From Prochlorococcus marinus bv. HNLC1 (GTDB taxonomy: Bacteria; Cyanobacteriota; Cyanobacteriia; PCC-6307; Cyanobiaceae), in assembly GCA_000218705.1 (NCBI GenBank), contig GL947594.1, positions 975,183 through 1,039,182 on the forward strand: a stretch of DNA of 64,000 nt. The letters are read 5' to 3'. The notes under the pieces were generated by a model that was given only the letters and a program-made list of their open reading frames with translations, did no database searches and was not told where the DNA came from. The translations under genes and the position numbers were made by a program. Numbering within the stretch: position 1 is the first letter of the stretch; each line of letters begins with the position of its first letter. Positions 50,048 to 63,828 of the stretch are shown one piece after another.

Positions 50048-50629
50048 ATGAAAATAATTAGCCAAATCGAAGCTCTTGAAAAATTAAAGACCGGTAAACC
50101 CATAATATTCCAGACTGATACTCTCCCGGCAATTGCTTGTATGCCAGAATACTCTAATATCATTTACAAAATAAAAAAACGAGATAAAAATAAGGCATTA
50201 ATTTTAATGGGATCTCAAGTTCAGCAAGTTCTAGATTATGTCGACAATGATGCAAGAGATGATTTTCAAAAAGTTGCAGAAAAGTTTTGGCCTGGTCCAC
50301 TTACTCTAATAATTCCTATTAGAAAAAATAAAAGTTTAAATTTTATTTCTAGTGAGAATACATTAGGGATAAGGATTCCTGATTCTTTAACTGCGAGGTC
50401 TCTAATATTAGAAACGGGTCCTTTGGCTACCTCAAGCGCTAATATTTCTGGATTAGATACATCTTTTGTTGCAGAATCAGTCTCTAATGATTTACCAGAC
50501 GTTGATCTTTTAGGACCCGTCCCTTGGGAAGAATGTAGTGGTCTTGGAAGTACAATAATATCTTGGGCAAAAGATGGAAAATGGAGATTAGTTAGAGAGG
50601 GACAAATTCCTATCTCAAAAATCATATAG
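50048..50629 (+). CDS. tsaC: L-threonylcarbamoyladenylate synthase (TsaC/Sua5/YrdC)
   Basis: This enzyme makes threonylcarbamoyl-AMP for t6A37 of ANN-decoding tRNAs. The 193-residue protein from ATG 50048 shows IIFQTDTLPAIAC, the KIKKRDKNKALILM motif near residue 47, KFWPGPLTLIIPI near 79 and LATSSANISG near 130, all typical. It lies downstream of prmC. Its stop is adjacent to the start of a small membrane-protein gene, with no gap. Confidence 0.93.
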   Translation: MKIISQIEALEKLKTGKPIIFQTDTLPAIACMPEYSNIIYKIKKRDKNKALILMGSQVQQVLDYVDNDARDDFQKVAEKFWPGPLTLIIPIRKNKSLNFISSENTLGIRIPDSLTARSLILETGPLATSSANISGLDTSFVAESVSNDLPDVDLLGPVPWEECSGLGSTIISWAKDGKWRLVREGQIPISKII

Positions 50630-50788
50630 ATGTATTCACTAATTTTTTTTATTATTTTATTGCAATCATTTTTTTATTGGATAATAAAACCACTGTCTGG
50701 ATTTTTAATTAGTATTTTTGAGTTTCGACTATTAGGTATCATCTTATTGATCATTTTTTCTTTTTTGTTTAGTGGAAAAAAAGAGTAA
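50630..50788 (+). CDS. Small predicted membrane protein
   Basis: An ATG directly after the tsaC stop opens 52 residues, beginning MYSLIFFIILLQSFFYWIIK. Two hydrophobic helices are separated by FEFRLLG, and the end is SGKKE. I do not recognise a family. The zero-base junction with tsaC suggests translational coupling. It ends 6 bases before the convergent tRNA-Thr. Confidence 0.6.
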   Translation: MYSLIFFIILLQSFFYWIIKPLSGFLISIFEFRLLGIILLIIFSFLFSGKKE

Positions 50789-50793
50789 AAAAA

Positions 50794-50865
50794 TGCCGGC
50801 TAACAGATTTGAACTGATGACCTTCGCTTTACAAAAGCGCTGCTCTACCGCTGAGCTAAGCCGGC
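50794..50865 (-). tRNA. trnT: tRNA-Thr (TGT)
   Basis: The minus strand folds into a 72-nt cloverleaf with acceptor GCCGGCT/AGCCGGC, D arm AGCTCAGCGGTAGAGC and anticodon loop TTTGTAA (anticodon TGT). The T arm loop is TTCAAAT. The outer pair of the anticodon stem is a G-A mismatch. CCA is not encoded. It lies just downstream of minE, in the same direction. Confidence 0.94.
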
Positions 50866-50912
50866 ACAAAATCTATCTTACATAAAGATTGGTAAATTTT
50901 AAAAATTTATTT

Positions 50913-51233
50913 TTATTTATTTTTATTTATTTTTTTTTCAATATTTTTAAATTGTATTTCTCCAGAAATTGTTCTTTTGATGGGTAAATTAGCTACAAGA
51001 GCAGTCATTCTGTCCTCGGTTTCTAAGCTTACAGCAACTTCATCGAAATCAATTTCAACATATTTTGCAACTACATCTAGAATTTCTTTTCTCATTTTAT
51101 CAAGGAGATCTGTTGACAATGAACTCATATCAACTCTGTCATGCGCTAAGACAAGCTGAAGTCTTTCTCTTGCGGTATTAGCACTTGCAGTTTCTCTACC
51201 TAATAATTTGTTAATAAGGTCACGAAGAGTCAT
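50913..51233 (-). CDS. minE: Cell division topological specificity factor MinE
   Basis: MinE drives the pole-to-pole movement of MinCD. The 106-residue protein has the anti-MinCD helix near its N-terminus ([14 protein letters not shown], residues 20-33) and the topological domain with [12 protein letters not shown]. It is the last gene of the minC-minD-minE order on the minus strand, 3 bases after minD. Confidence 0.96.
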   Translation of the reverse strand: MTLRDLINKLLGRETASANTARERLQLVLAHDRVDMSSLSTDLLDKMRKEILDVVAKYVEIDFDEVAVSLETEDRMTALVANLPIKRTISGEIQFKNIEKKINKNK

Positions 51234-51236
51234 TTT

Positions 51237-52052
51237 TTAAAAAATCTTGGTTTGCATTAGTTTTATAAACTTATCTTTTAAGCTTTTGTTCGCATTGTTT
51301 GGATCTATTACTGGAATATCTTCGCCTCTAAGGCGTTGAGAAACATTTAAATAACATTTTGATGCTGGAGATTTTTTACCACTTAAAGTTAATGGTTCTC
51401 CTCTATTTGTACTTATAATTACTTGCTCATCTTCTAATACTATTCCTAAAAGTGGTAAAGAAAGTATAGAAGTAACGTCTTCAATAGAAAGCATCTCTTG
51501 ATTAGCCATCATGGTAGGCCTTACTCTATTTACTACTAGTTGAATAGGATTAATATCACAAGTATTTAAAATTCCAACAACTCTATCTGCATCTCTTACT
51601 GCTGATAATTCTGGATTTGTAACTACTATGGCTTCTCTAGAGGCTGCAAGAGCATTTTTAAAACCATCTTCTACTCCGGCAGGGCAATCAATAAGAACAT
51701 ATTCAAATTTTTCACTTAGTAAATTACTTATTGTTTTCATATCATCAGGTTTCATCCAGTCAAGCATTCTTGGATCTCCTGCTGGTAACAAAGCTAAATT
51801 TGGTTCTTGTTTATGTCTTACTAAGGCTTGATCTAAGCGGCAATTGTTATCCAGTACATCTTGTGCTGTATAAATTATTCGATTCTCTAGCCCTAATAGT
51901 AAGTCTAGATTTCTTAAACCAAAATCTGCATCAAGAACAGCAGTTGATGCTCCACTATTAGCCAAGGCAATTCCAAGATTTGCTGTCAAGGTTGTTTTCC
52001 CAACGCCACCTTTACCTGAACAAATTAAAATGGTGCGATTAGTTTTCGCCAA
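51237..52052 (-). CDS. minD: Septum-site determining ATPase MinD
   Basis: MinD is a membrane-binding ATPase that positions the division septum. The 271-residue protein has the deviant Walker A GKGGVGKTTLTANLG near residue 14, DADFGLRNLDLLLG near 40 and VLIDCPAGVEDGF near 114. An amphipathic C-terminal helix (SLKDKFIKLMQTKIF) is the membrane-targeting sequence. It lies between minC and minE. Confidence 0.98.
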   Translation of the reverse strand: MAKTNRTILICSGKGGVGKTTLTANLGIALANSGASTAVLDADFGLRNLDLLLGLENRIIYTAQDVLDNNCRLDQALVRHKQEPNLALLPAGDPRMLDWMKPDDMKTISNLLSEKFEYVLIDCPAGVEDGFKNALAASREAIVVTNPELSAVRDADRVVGILNTCDINPIQLVVNRVRPTMMANQEMLSIEDVTSILSLPLLGIVLEDEQVIISTNRGEPLTLSGKKSPASKCYLNVSQRLRGEDIPVIDPNNANKSLKDKFIKLMQTKIF

Positions 52053-52171
52053 GATAAATTCATAGTTTGAATAGATAATAAGTTAAATTTTTGATATTAA
52101 AAACAACAAAAATTAAGTAAATCTAAAATTGTTATTCGTAATTAATTTATTTTTCAAAACCTTGCTTTATT

Positions 52172-52824
52172 TTAAGAATTTATTAATAAAGGTTTGATAA
52201 CAATTTTACCCCTTTCAAGAAGGGCAATTTCTGGATAATTATTTTTAGGTTTTTCTTTAGGACCTATTGCAACAGTCTTATTAATCCTTAATTGGAGAGC
52301 ATTTAAATATAAAGATGAGATTGTTGAGTCGTCACTACCATTTTTCCCAGCGAATGCGACACCACATAATTTTCCCCAAACATAAATGTTTTTTTTGGCT
52401 GATATTTGTGCTCCAGGATTCACATCTCCCAGTATGAAAAGATTTCCGTTTGAAGATATTTGATCTCCTGAACGTACCATTCCAAAATGTGTTAATCTTT
52501 GTTATGGGATTGGTCTTCAATTTTTGGATTAAATTTGTCAAAATATTTATTAGAAAAATTACTATTTATTTGTAAAGATTTTGCTGTGATAACTGACTCT
52601 CTGCAGGATGAATAAATATGTGTCAATTTGATATTTGATTTCAATAATAATTCTTTTAATCCTAATAATTCGTCACAAGAGATTTTTTTTTCATCAATGT
52701 ATAAAGTTGCATTAATATTTTTATTATCAGTATCAATTTGATAAATAGCTTTATTTAATCCCGTAATAGATTCTGAGTAAAAACAATTTATTAATTTATT
52801 ATTGTCTTTGATTTTTAATCGCAT
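52172..52824 (-). CDS. minC: Septum-site determining protein MinC, frameshifted
   Basis: MinC inhibits FtsZ assembly away from midcell. The upstream frame (52492-52824) is the variable N-terminal domain. The downstream frame (52172-52480) is the conserved beta-helical MinC C domain: MVRSGDQISSNGNLFILGDV, GAQISAKKNIYVWGKL and GVAFAGKNGSD. One T is missing near 52490; restoring it reads LTHFGMVRSGDQ across the break. The full length is about 217 residues. The start overlaps the end of the HD phosphohydrolase gene by 10 bases. Confidence 0.92.
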
Positions 52825-54080
52825 TTAGAATTTTCTTTTAAGTTAATAATTTTTGTTGAGATATCTTCCTGTATACAGGATGGATAAATTAATAATGAAT
52901 TTTCTTGATTTTGTGTAAGAATTTTAATTAATGCAGACTCTCTATCCAATTCTTTTAAAGTATTGCCATTCCAAACTTTTAAAGAATTATTTGATTCAAA
53001 ACCATTAAACTTTTTTTCTTTAATACCGCAAAATAATGTTGGGTCAAAATTAAACTCAGCAGTCTTTTGTCTCGCGAAAGCAAGCAATTCAAGCTTATCG
53101 ATATTGCTTAGAAAATTGATATTTGCTGCTTTTAGTAAACTTCTATTTATAAACATTTCGCAAAGTGTTGATATAGGCTTTGGAGACTCATCTTTCCATT
53201 TGTTCAAATGATAATAAAGCCTGATATCATCATTAGATAGGAAATTCTTAACATCAAGTGATTGAGGGTTAAAAATCCAGCTTTTCAGACATTCATCAAT
53301 CCAAATTTTATTATTAAATTCACTTCTAATCTTTCTAAAGATATTCTCTAAAATCCAAGTACAAATTTCATTAATCCTATGATTGTATATAGTTCTATAC
53401 ATTATATTTCTCAATATTAAAAAATGTTCAATAGCAATAACTCCTTTAGGTTTTATAGCAATACCTCCATCTGGAGAAAATGTAAGCGCGGAAATAATTC
53501 TCTCTAAATCAACTAAACCATACTTCGTTCCAGTATTGTAACTATCTCTTAAAAGATAATCTAATCTGTCACAGTCAATTTCACTACTAATTAGAGTTTT
53601 TAGAGGATGGGATATTAAATTTTTAGAGGAAAATAATTCACCAATTTTTTTAGGTAGAGTAACATCATATTTTCTTAGAATTGAATTGATAGGCTCATAA
53701 TTATTTATTAAAAGTTTTGACCAATCCTCATGCTTATGAGTAAAAACTTGCTCACTTGTGTGACTCAGAGGTCCATGCCCGACATCATGTAAAAGTGCTG
53801 CTCCAAATAGTGTGAATTTATGAGTTTCAAATTTAGGGTCAATTTCTACAAGCCTTTTATAAATTTTTCTTGCGACACAAAATACACCAATAGAATGAGT
53901 AAATCTGCTTGACTCAGCCCCATGAAATACTAACGATGCTGTTCCAAGTTGTTTAATTCTGCGTAGCCTTTGAAATGCATCCGTTTCTATTAATTCCATA
54001 ATCATCACTTCCTCATCTTTTGAACTGTCAATTACAATCTCTTTATGAATAGGATCATGGAAAATTCTTTTTTTGTACAT
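52815..54080 (-). CDS. HD-domain phosphohydrolase (COG1078 type)
   Basis: This 421-residue protein carries the HD metal site: RFTHSIGVFCVARKI near residue 59, GAALLHDVGHGPLSHTSEQV near 94 and SSEIDCDRLDYLLRDSYNTG near 175. The layout matches dGTPase-like HD phosphohydrolases of COG1078. Substrates in this group are deoxynucleotide triphosphates or unknown; the exact one is not clear here. It lies between ctpA and minC on the minus strand. Confidence 0.88.
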   Translation of the reverse strand: MYKKRIFHDPIHKEIVIDSSKDEEVMIMELIETDAFQRLRRIKQLGTASLVFHGAESSRFTHSIGVFCVARKIYKRLVEIDPKFETHKFTLFGAALLHDVGHGPLSHTSEQVFTHKHEDWSKLLINNYEPINSILRKYDVTLPKKIGELFSSKNLISHPLKTLISSEIDCDRLDYLLRDSYNTGTKYGLVDLERIISALTFSPDGGIAIKPKGVIAIEHFLILRNIMYRTIYNHRINEICTWILENIFRKIRSEFNNKIWIDECLKSWIFNPQSLDVKNFLSNDDIRLYYHLNKWKDESPKPISTLCEMFINRSLLKAANINFLSNIDKLELLAFARQKTAEFNFDPTLFCGIKEKKFNGFESNNSLKVWNGNTLKELDRESALIKILTQNQENSLLIYPSCIQEDISTKIINLKENSKCD

Positions 54081-54109
54081 TTTATTTAATTATTTAAAAT
54101 TTAATTAAA

Positions 54110-55474
54110 TCATTCATCATTTTTCGAATAATCTTTTAACTCATTATTTATTTCAACAAGATCTTTTGTGGACTTTTCATCGATTTTATCTAATAAGGAG
54201 TTTAAATAAATTTCAGAATCCTTTACCCACTTGTCATCAAGGCTTCCAAAATCTTTTGCTTCTGAAAAATCTAAGATTTTATCTGGAATAATTCCTCTCC
54301 CTTGAATATTATTTCCATTAGGTGTTAGGTAACTCGCAACAGTTATTGCTATACCGCTATCTTCGCTTAAACTTTTCAGTGATTGAATTAAACCTTTTCC
54401 ATATGTTTGTTTACCTATAAGAGCAGACCTTTTATTATCCTGTAATGCGCCTGCAAGAATTTCACTCGCACTAGCTGTCCCTTTATTTACGATTGTGACC
54501 ATGGGTCCATCGAAAAAGGTATTTTTTTCTGAAATGATCGAGTCTTTTATTCCGTCTCTATTCTTAGTTTCAACTACGAGTTTTTCATTCAAGAATGAAT
54601 CTGCTACTGCTATACCTGAGCTAACAAGACCTCCAGAATTATTTCTAAGATCAAGAATTATTCCCTCCACTTCTTTTTCCTTAAGTTCCTGCAGAGCCTC
54701 CTCAATTTTTTTTGGAACACTTTCACTGAATTGAGTAATTCTCAAATAACCCAAGGTGTGCGATTCATCTCTTAATCTTTTTGTTCTAACTGGTCTAAGA
54801 TCAACTGATCTCCTCTCAAGATCTATCTCTTTTATTTCTCCATCCTCAGTTGAAATTTGTACTAGAACCTTTGAACCTTTTTCACCTCTAAGCTTAGAGG
54901 CTGTATTAGCGAGCCCAAGTTCTAAAGCTGATTGACCATCGACTGTCTCAATAAAAAAGCCAGAAGCTATTCCAGCATCTTCAGCAGGGGAACCAGCTAA
55001 TGTTGATATTACTTTGATTTTCCCGTTAATTTCATCTACCCCTAGTTGTAAGCCAACACCATTTATTTCGCTACCTAAATTACTTGACTTAAGCAATTCA
55101 TAATCCTTAGGTCTAAGAACTCTTGTGTAAGGATCTTCAAGAGGCTTTAGCATTTCTTCAATAGCTGAATATGCATCCTCAGTTGTATCTATAGATTTTT
55201 GTAAAGTTTTTTGTCTTATTTTTTTCCATTGAATTTCATCAAAAATTTCGGGATCATAATATCCTTCATTAACTAATGTCCAAGCATCAAGAACAATCTG
55301 TTTGCTGTCACTTAGCGCGTAGGCACTAGGAATACTAAAAAATGTAGTAGTAAAAAATATAATCATGAAAATCATGACCCATTTTTTGAATAATAAAAAT
55401 TTGTTAAAAGTTGATGGCATTGGGTTAAGTGTTAACACCAAATTAGTGATTTTTAAGTAAGCTCCTAGTATCAA
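54110..55474 (-). CDS. ctpA: Carboxyl-terminal processing protease CtpA
   Basis: CtpA cleaves the C-terminal extension of the D1 precursor in the thylakoid lumen. An N-terminal signal sequence ([21 protein letters not shown]) is present. The PDZ domain includes [12 protein letters not shown] and the protease domain [16 protein letters not shown] with the catalytic Ser, then [14 protein letters not shown] with the catalytic Lys. The length is 454 residues from ATG 55474, or 436 from ATG 55420, which I consider the likelier start. It is divergent from petB. Confidence 0.94.
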   Translation of the reverse strand: MILGAYLKITNLVLTLNPMPSTFNKFLLFKKWVMIFMIIFFTTTFFSIPSAYALSDSKQIVLDAWTLVNEGYYDPEIFDEIQWKKIRQKTLQKSIDTTEDAYSAIEEMLKPLEDPYTRVLRPKDYELLKSSNLGSEINGVGLQLGVDEINGKIKVISTLAGSPAEDAGIASGFFIETVDGQSALELGLANTASKLRGEKGSKVLVQISTEDGEIKEIDLERRSVDLRPVRTKRLRDESHTLGYLRITQFSESVPKKIEEALQELKEKEVEGIILDLRNNSGGLVSSGIAVADSFLNEKLVVETKNRDGIKDSIISEKNTFFDGPMVTIVNKGTASASEILAGALQDNKRSALIGKQTYGKGLIQSLKSLSEDSGIAITVASYLTPNGNNIQGRGIIPDKILDFSEAKDFGSLDDKWVKDSEIYLNSLLDKIDEKSTKDLVEINNELKDYSKNDE

Positions 55475-55487
55475 AGCTTTTTTTTGG

Positions 55488-56144
55488 ATGGCGAATTCTT
55501 CATCCGTTTATGATTGGTTTCAAGAAAGACTTGAAATTCAAGACATAACTGACGACGTAACTTCAAAGTACGTTCCCCCTCATGTAAACATTTTTTATTG
55601 TTTAGGAGGCATAACATTAGTATGCTTCTTAATTCAATTTGCAACTGGTTTTGCAATGACTTTTTATTATAAGCCTACTGTAACGCAAGCTTATAATTCT
55701 GTGAGTTATTTAATGACCGACGTAAGTTTTGGTTGGTTAATTAGGTCTGTCCATCGTTGGAGCGCTTCAATGATGGTCCTAATGCTAATTCTTCATGTAT
55801 TTAGAGTCTATTTGACTGGAGGGTTTAAAAGGCCACGAGAACTAACTTGGGTTACAGGAGTAGTTATGGCTGTCATTACTGTTGCTTTTGGTGTTACTGG
55901 TTATTCTTTACCTTGGGATCAAGTAGGTTATTGGGCAGTAAAAATTGTTTCAGGTGTTCCTGCTGCAATACCTATTATTGGAGATTTTATGGTAGAACTC
56001 CTTAGGGGTGGAGAAAGTGTTGGTCAATCAACTCTTACAAGATTTTATAGTTTACACACATTTGTTTTGCCTTGGTCATTAGCTGTATTTATGCTTATGC
56101 ACTTTCTAATGATTCGTAAACAAGGTATTTCCGGACCGCTATAA
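55488..56144 (+). CDS. petB: Cytochrome b6
   Basis: PetB (218 residues) is the haem-carrying subunit of the b6f complex. It shows [19 protein letters not shown] with the Cys that binds haem c-n, the haem His pairs in [20 protein letters not shown] and [21 protein letters not shown], and [15 protein letters not shown]. It is followed 39 bases later by petD, the conserved petBD pair. The start ATG lies 13 bases from the outer ctpA start. Confidence 0.98.
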   Translation: MANSSSVYDWFQERLEIQDITDDVTSKYVPPHVNIFYCLGGITLVCFLIQFATGFAMTFYYKPTVTQAYNSVSYLMTDVSFGWLIRSVHRWSASMMVLMLILHVFRVYLTGGFKRPRELTWVTGVVMAVITVAFGVTGYSLPWDQVGYWAVKIVSGVPAAIPIIGDFMVELLRGGESVGQSTLTRFYSLHTFVLPWSLAVFMLMHFLMIRKQGISGPL

Positions 56145-56183
56145 AACATATAATATTTTTACATACCAAAATTAAAAAGAAAT

Positions 56184-56666
56184 ATGTCAACTTTAAAAAA
56201 ACCTGATTTATCCGATCCGAAATTAAGAGCTAAACTCGCAAAAGGTATGGGCCATAATTATTACGGAGAACCTGCTTGGCCAAATGATCTACTTTATATT
56301 TTTCCAGTTGTTATTCTGGGTACTATAGCTTGTGTAGTTGGACTGGCTGTATTGGATCCTGCCATGCTTGGAGATAAAGCTAATCCCTTTGCTACTCCTC
56401 TAGAGATTTTACCTGAGTGGTATTTATATCCGGTTTTTCAGATATTAAGAGTTGTGCCCAATAAACTCCTTGGAATTGCTTTACAGACTCTTATTCCTCT
56501 CGGATTGATGATTTTACCTTTTATTGAAAATGTAAATAAATTCTCCAACCCATTTAGGAGGCCAGTAGCTATGGCAGTTTTCCTTTTTGGAACATTTCTA
56601 ACTATATATCTTGGTATTGGAGCTTGTTTACCAATTGATAAATCATTAACATTAGGCTTATTTTAA
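56184..56666 (+). CDS. petD: Cytochrome b6f complex subunit IV
   Basis: PetD (160 residues) has three membrane helices and the quinol-site motif [16 protein letters not shown] near residue 77, with the PEWY signature at the Qo site. It starts [25 protein letters not shown], as in other cyanobacteria. It is the second gene of petBD and converges on the GH100 gene with a 3-base gap. Confidence 0.98.
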   Translation: MSTLKKPDLSDPKLRAKLAKGMGHNYYGEPAWPNDLLYIFPVVILGTIACVVGLAVLDPAMLGDKANPFATPLEILPEWYLYPVFQILRVVPNKLLGIALQTLIPLGLMILPFIENVNKFSNPFRRPVAMAVFLFGTFLTIYLGIGACLPIDKSLTLGLF

Positions 56667-56669
56667 TAT

Positions 56670-58109
56670 CTAAATATTAAGTATATTAATATCTTCTTTA
56701 CGTTCTCTTAGGAAGTGATGCATTAGTAGAAATCCAACAATTGTCCATGTTTGATAGGTTCTAGATTGTTGTCCAACCCAAGTTCCAGTTGGTCCATCAA
56801 AGTATTCTGCCCATTCTTGCTTTGGAAGTTGATTTAATTGGCACCAATAACATTCTTCTATCAAAGAACTCATTTCCTCCATTAAAATTACATCCTCTGT
56901 TGGAAATCTTTTTTGATGCAAAAGCACAGATGCAGCAAAAAACCATAATAAGCTTGGCCAATGTCCTCCATTATGGTAACTCCATGGCCAGTTTTTTGGG
57001 ATCTGAGCCAGTTTTATTTTGCCATTCCTCTACATCCATATGTGGATGACAAATTCTCATTGGCATTTGAGCCATTAAATGTTGCCTATTATGTAATACC
57101 AATCTAAATAGAGCTCTTTGTTCTGGAGCAGGTAATACACCAAACATGCATGCCAAAGAATTACCTAAGCTATAAAATCTAAAATCTGGTCTTCCTGTTC
57201 TAATATTACCAATTAAATATCCACCTCTATTTTCTAACCAATCTTGCAACCATGATGGAACAACTTGAGGTTGTACATTAAATTCATTAAAATGTTGATC
57301 ATCTCCATATTGCTCAGTAGGTCTTCTCCTCAAAATTTGCATTGTTTTGCTGGTAACCCAATAATGTTTAAAAGAAATCTTTTTAAATCCTCAACCCATT
57401 GTCTAGTTAAGAATTAATCGTTGATCTAATAATCTACTTACATGATCTTCTCGACTCAATTCCATCAGATTAATACAACTTTTAAGGCAACCATGAAGTA
57501 AAACTTCAACTTCTAGTGGAGCACCCCAAACATCCATTGGTCTGTCAATCATGAATGCACAATCTGGGACAAATAAAACTGGAGTACCCTCTAATGTTGG
57601 GTGTAATACTAAATCAAGTAGTAGTTGAATACCTCTTTGAACACTTTGGCTTTTACCAAATGAATGATCTCCACTTTTGTTTACGTAAAACCAACATAAT
57701 ATTGGCCACCATAAGCTTGCATCTGCAGAAGTAATTCTTCCAATTGATCTTTGACCATAATCGCCAATCAATTTTCCTCCCTCTTCAATAAAGCTTGTTG
57801 GGAAGACACCTCTTGTTTGATAACTTGTGCTCTGAAGCTCTAAGCAAACACTTAAAAATTTTTTTACTATTTCATATCTTTTTTGAGTTATGAGATAAAT
57901 CATTACGGGGACATTATCTCTTAAAAAGATTTCCCCGTAGTTTAACTTTAAATTTTTTGTGGATGTTCTAATGCTGCAACACTACCAACTATTTCTCCAG
58001 AAATTTCAACAAGAGTTTTCTCAAAGTGTTCTTTTGCTTTTGTTACAATTTTGTCTTCATCAGAACTTGGCCGAACTCTTAAATTTTTTTGACTAAATCT
58101 TTCTGCCAT
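56670..58109 (-). CDS. Alkaline/neutral invertase (GH100), four frameshifts
   Basis: The pieces join to one glycoside hydrolase 100 protein of about 480 residues that hydrolyses sucrose to glucose and fructose. The N-terminal frame from ATG 58109 reads AERFSQKNLRVRPSSDED. After a break near 57955, LNYGEIFLRDNVPVMIYL appears. The core frame (57403-57903) contains TSADASLWWPILCWFY and PDCAFMIDRPMDVWGAPLEV. Next are LTRQWVEDLKRF (break near 57405), HYWVTSKTMQILRRRPTEQY (break near 57380), then WPWSYHNGGHWPSLLWFF (break near 56997) and WAEYFDGPTGTWVGQQSRTY. All domain motifs survive, so the breaks at homopolymers look like sequence error. Confidence 0.85.
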
Positions 58110-58717
58110 TTTGCTGGAATTCCTACTATTTACAGCCTAGTTCGTTAATCAAAAATGAGCAGTTCAAAAAATTTAATAAAAAATATTTATTAAATGGTTG
58201 CACAAACATAGATTAATGGTCTAAGATTTTCTTCTGGGCAGAAATTAAGTTTTTTGCACAACTCATAATTTGATCTAGAAATTAATTTTAGAAAAAATAT
58301 TGAGATGTTTGAAAGTTATGATTTATTCTTAATTTTCAGCCAGCAGAGGGTTTTCCCTCAAATTGTTTAATTAAATTTTAATTAAACATTGCACCTAGAA
58401 AATTTAAAACTTAGGAACTGATGCTTTTATTGCGTCAAAATTGGATGAATTTATTCAAATTCAATTGAGATGTAAATGCAATAAAAGTGTGAGGTCCCGT
58501 CAAAAATTATAAAAAATGTCTTGAATTGCTGACTTAATTTTAAGTCACTTTTCTAGGCCAACGGATCTGAGATCTGGAAAGTCATTTTTGCAATCGCATT
58601 AATGCACTCTTAATCCTTAAATCAATTAAGGATGCTGAAACTAAATCTAGTAAGTTTACTTACGTATTTAGGCAAAGCCAAGCAAATTGAGTAGATTACT
58701 CTGCAATAGGATTTGTG
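58110..58717. other. rRNA leader and upstream region, 608 bases, with several hairpins
   Basis: No protein gene is recognised here. The region must hold the GH100 and rRNA promoters. Structured elements are a GAGGG/CCCTC hairpin with TTTT loop (58346-58359), a 23-base palindrome with 11-base arms (58365-58387), a long stem with arms 58421-58433 and 58478-58490, and ATCCTTAA/TTAAGGAT at 58613-58633. ATCTGAGAT at 58565-58573 is complementary to a site after 16S. I could not fix the rRNA promoter boxes with confidence. Confidence 0.6.
58421..58490. other. Long inverted repeat upstream of the rRNA operon, candidate small RNA
   Basis: CTTTTATTGC at 58424-58433 is perfectly complementary to GCAATAAAAG at 58478-58487. 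Three more pairs, two of them G-U, extend the stem outward to 13 pairs. The 44-base inside can form a further small hairpin (TGAAT/ATTCA). It lies about 230 bases upstream of 16S and downstream of two other palindromes. It could be a small RNA, part of the pre-rRNA leader, or the decayed end of an older element. The coding strand is unknown. Confidence 0.4.
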
Positions 58718-60203
<1,486 letters not shown>

Positions 60204-60322
60204 CAGGGAGACAACAAAATGTTTTGATATAAATTTTGTCACCTTAGGTCGATCGGTATCTCAGATTTTCATATTTGAAAATTTCAGTTTCTAAGTTTTT
60301 TCTAGGTCACCCATTTTTTCCT

Positions 60323-60396
<74 letters not shown>

Positions 60397-60408
60397 TATC
60401 TCTATATT

Positions 60409-60481
60409 GGGGGTATAGCTCAGTTGGTAGAGCGCCTGCTTTGCAAGCAGGATGTCAGCGGTTCGAGTCCGCTTACCTCCA
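60409..60481 (+). tRNA. trnA: tRNA-Ala (TGC) in the 16S-23S spacer
   Basis: A 73-nt cloverleaf begins GGGGGTATAGCTCAGTTGGT, with anticodon stem CCTGC/GCAGG and loop TTTGCAA (anticodon TGC), T arm CAGCGGTTCGAGTCCGCT and acceptor end TACCTCC plus A (one G-U pair in the stem). It is cotranscribed with 16S and 23S. Confidence 0.98.
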
Positions 60482-60609
60482 CTGAATACCACCTTTCCAA
60501 AGAGAAGGAATATTTGGGATCGATTTTAATCTGAATGAATCTAGCTTCCTATTATTATTAATTAATAAGATGCTGGACTCAATGAATTTTTAAATTCTTT
60601 GTTTTCAGA

Positions 60610-60665
60610 GAACCTTGACAACTGCATAGATTTTTTTTCAAGACAATAAGCATCTTTTAAGATGC
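60610..60665 (+). promoter_or_regulatory. Spacer boxA-like antiterminator/processing arm and boxB hairpin
   Basis: Positions 60610-60630 carry the conserved cyanobacterial spacer motif GAACCTTGA-CAACTGCATAG, the region known as D4/boxA. It is followed by a boxB-type hairpin GCATCTT/AAGATGC (60650-60665). The 21-base motif is complementary, with one mismatch, to 63644-63664 after 23S, so it also forms the base of the pre-23S stem where RNase III would cut. Confidence 0.8.
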
Positions 60666-60736
60666 AGATTTATTATTGGTGCTTATGCATTAATAACAAT
60701 TCTATTGAGCTGATGCTTCAATTTTTTGAAGTTATT

Positions 60737-63611
<2,875 letters not shown>

Positions 63612-63643
63612 ATAAACTCTTTTTATTGAATTGAATATTATTT

Positions 63644-63664
63644 TCTATGCAGTTCTCAAGGTTC
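63644..63664 (+). promoter_or_regulatory. 3' arm of the pre-23S processing stem
   Basis: This 21-base segment in the 23S-5S spacer is complementary at 20 of 21 positions to 60610-60630 in the 16S-23S spacer. Together they would close a long stem around 23S, the normal substrate for RNase III in pre-rRNA maturation. Confidence 0.75.
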
Positions 63665-63670
63665 ATACTA

Positions 63671-63788
63671 TCCTGGTGTTCATGGCGATGTGGAACCACT
63701 CCGATCCATCTCGAACTCGGTTGTGAAATGCATAAGCGGCGAAGATATTTAGGGGGTAGCCCCTTGAGAAAATAGCTCAATGCCAGGT
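63671..63788 (+). rRNA. rrf: 5S ribosomal RNA
   Basis: About 118 nt starting TCCTGGTGTTCATGGCG, with the conserved GGAACCACTCCGATCC and CGAACTCGGTTGTGAAA loops, and ending with CAATGCCAGG, which pairs with the 5' end. It lies 59 bases after 23S and is followed by a terminator. Confidence 0.95.
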
Positions 63789-63800
63789 AAAAATATTTAA

Positions 63801-63828
63801 AAGGATCTACTTTGTAGGTCCTTTTTTA
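63801..63828 (+). terminator. Rho-independent terminator of the rRNA operon
   Basis: AAGGATCTAC pairs with GTAGGTCCTT (one G-U pair) around a TTT loop, followed by a run of T. Its last bases overlap the stop codon of the convergent mutM gene. Confidence 0.9.
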
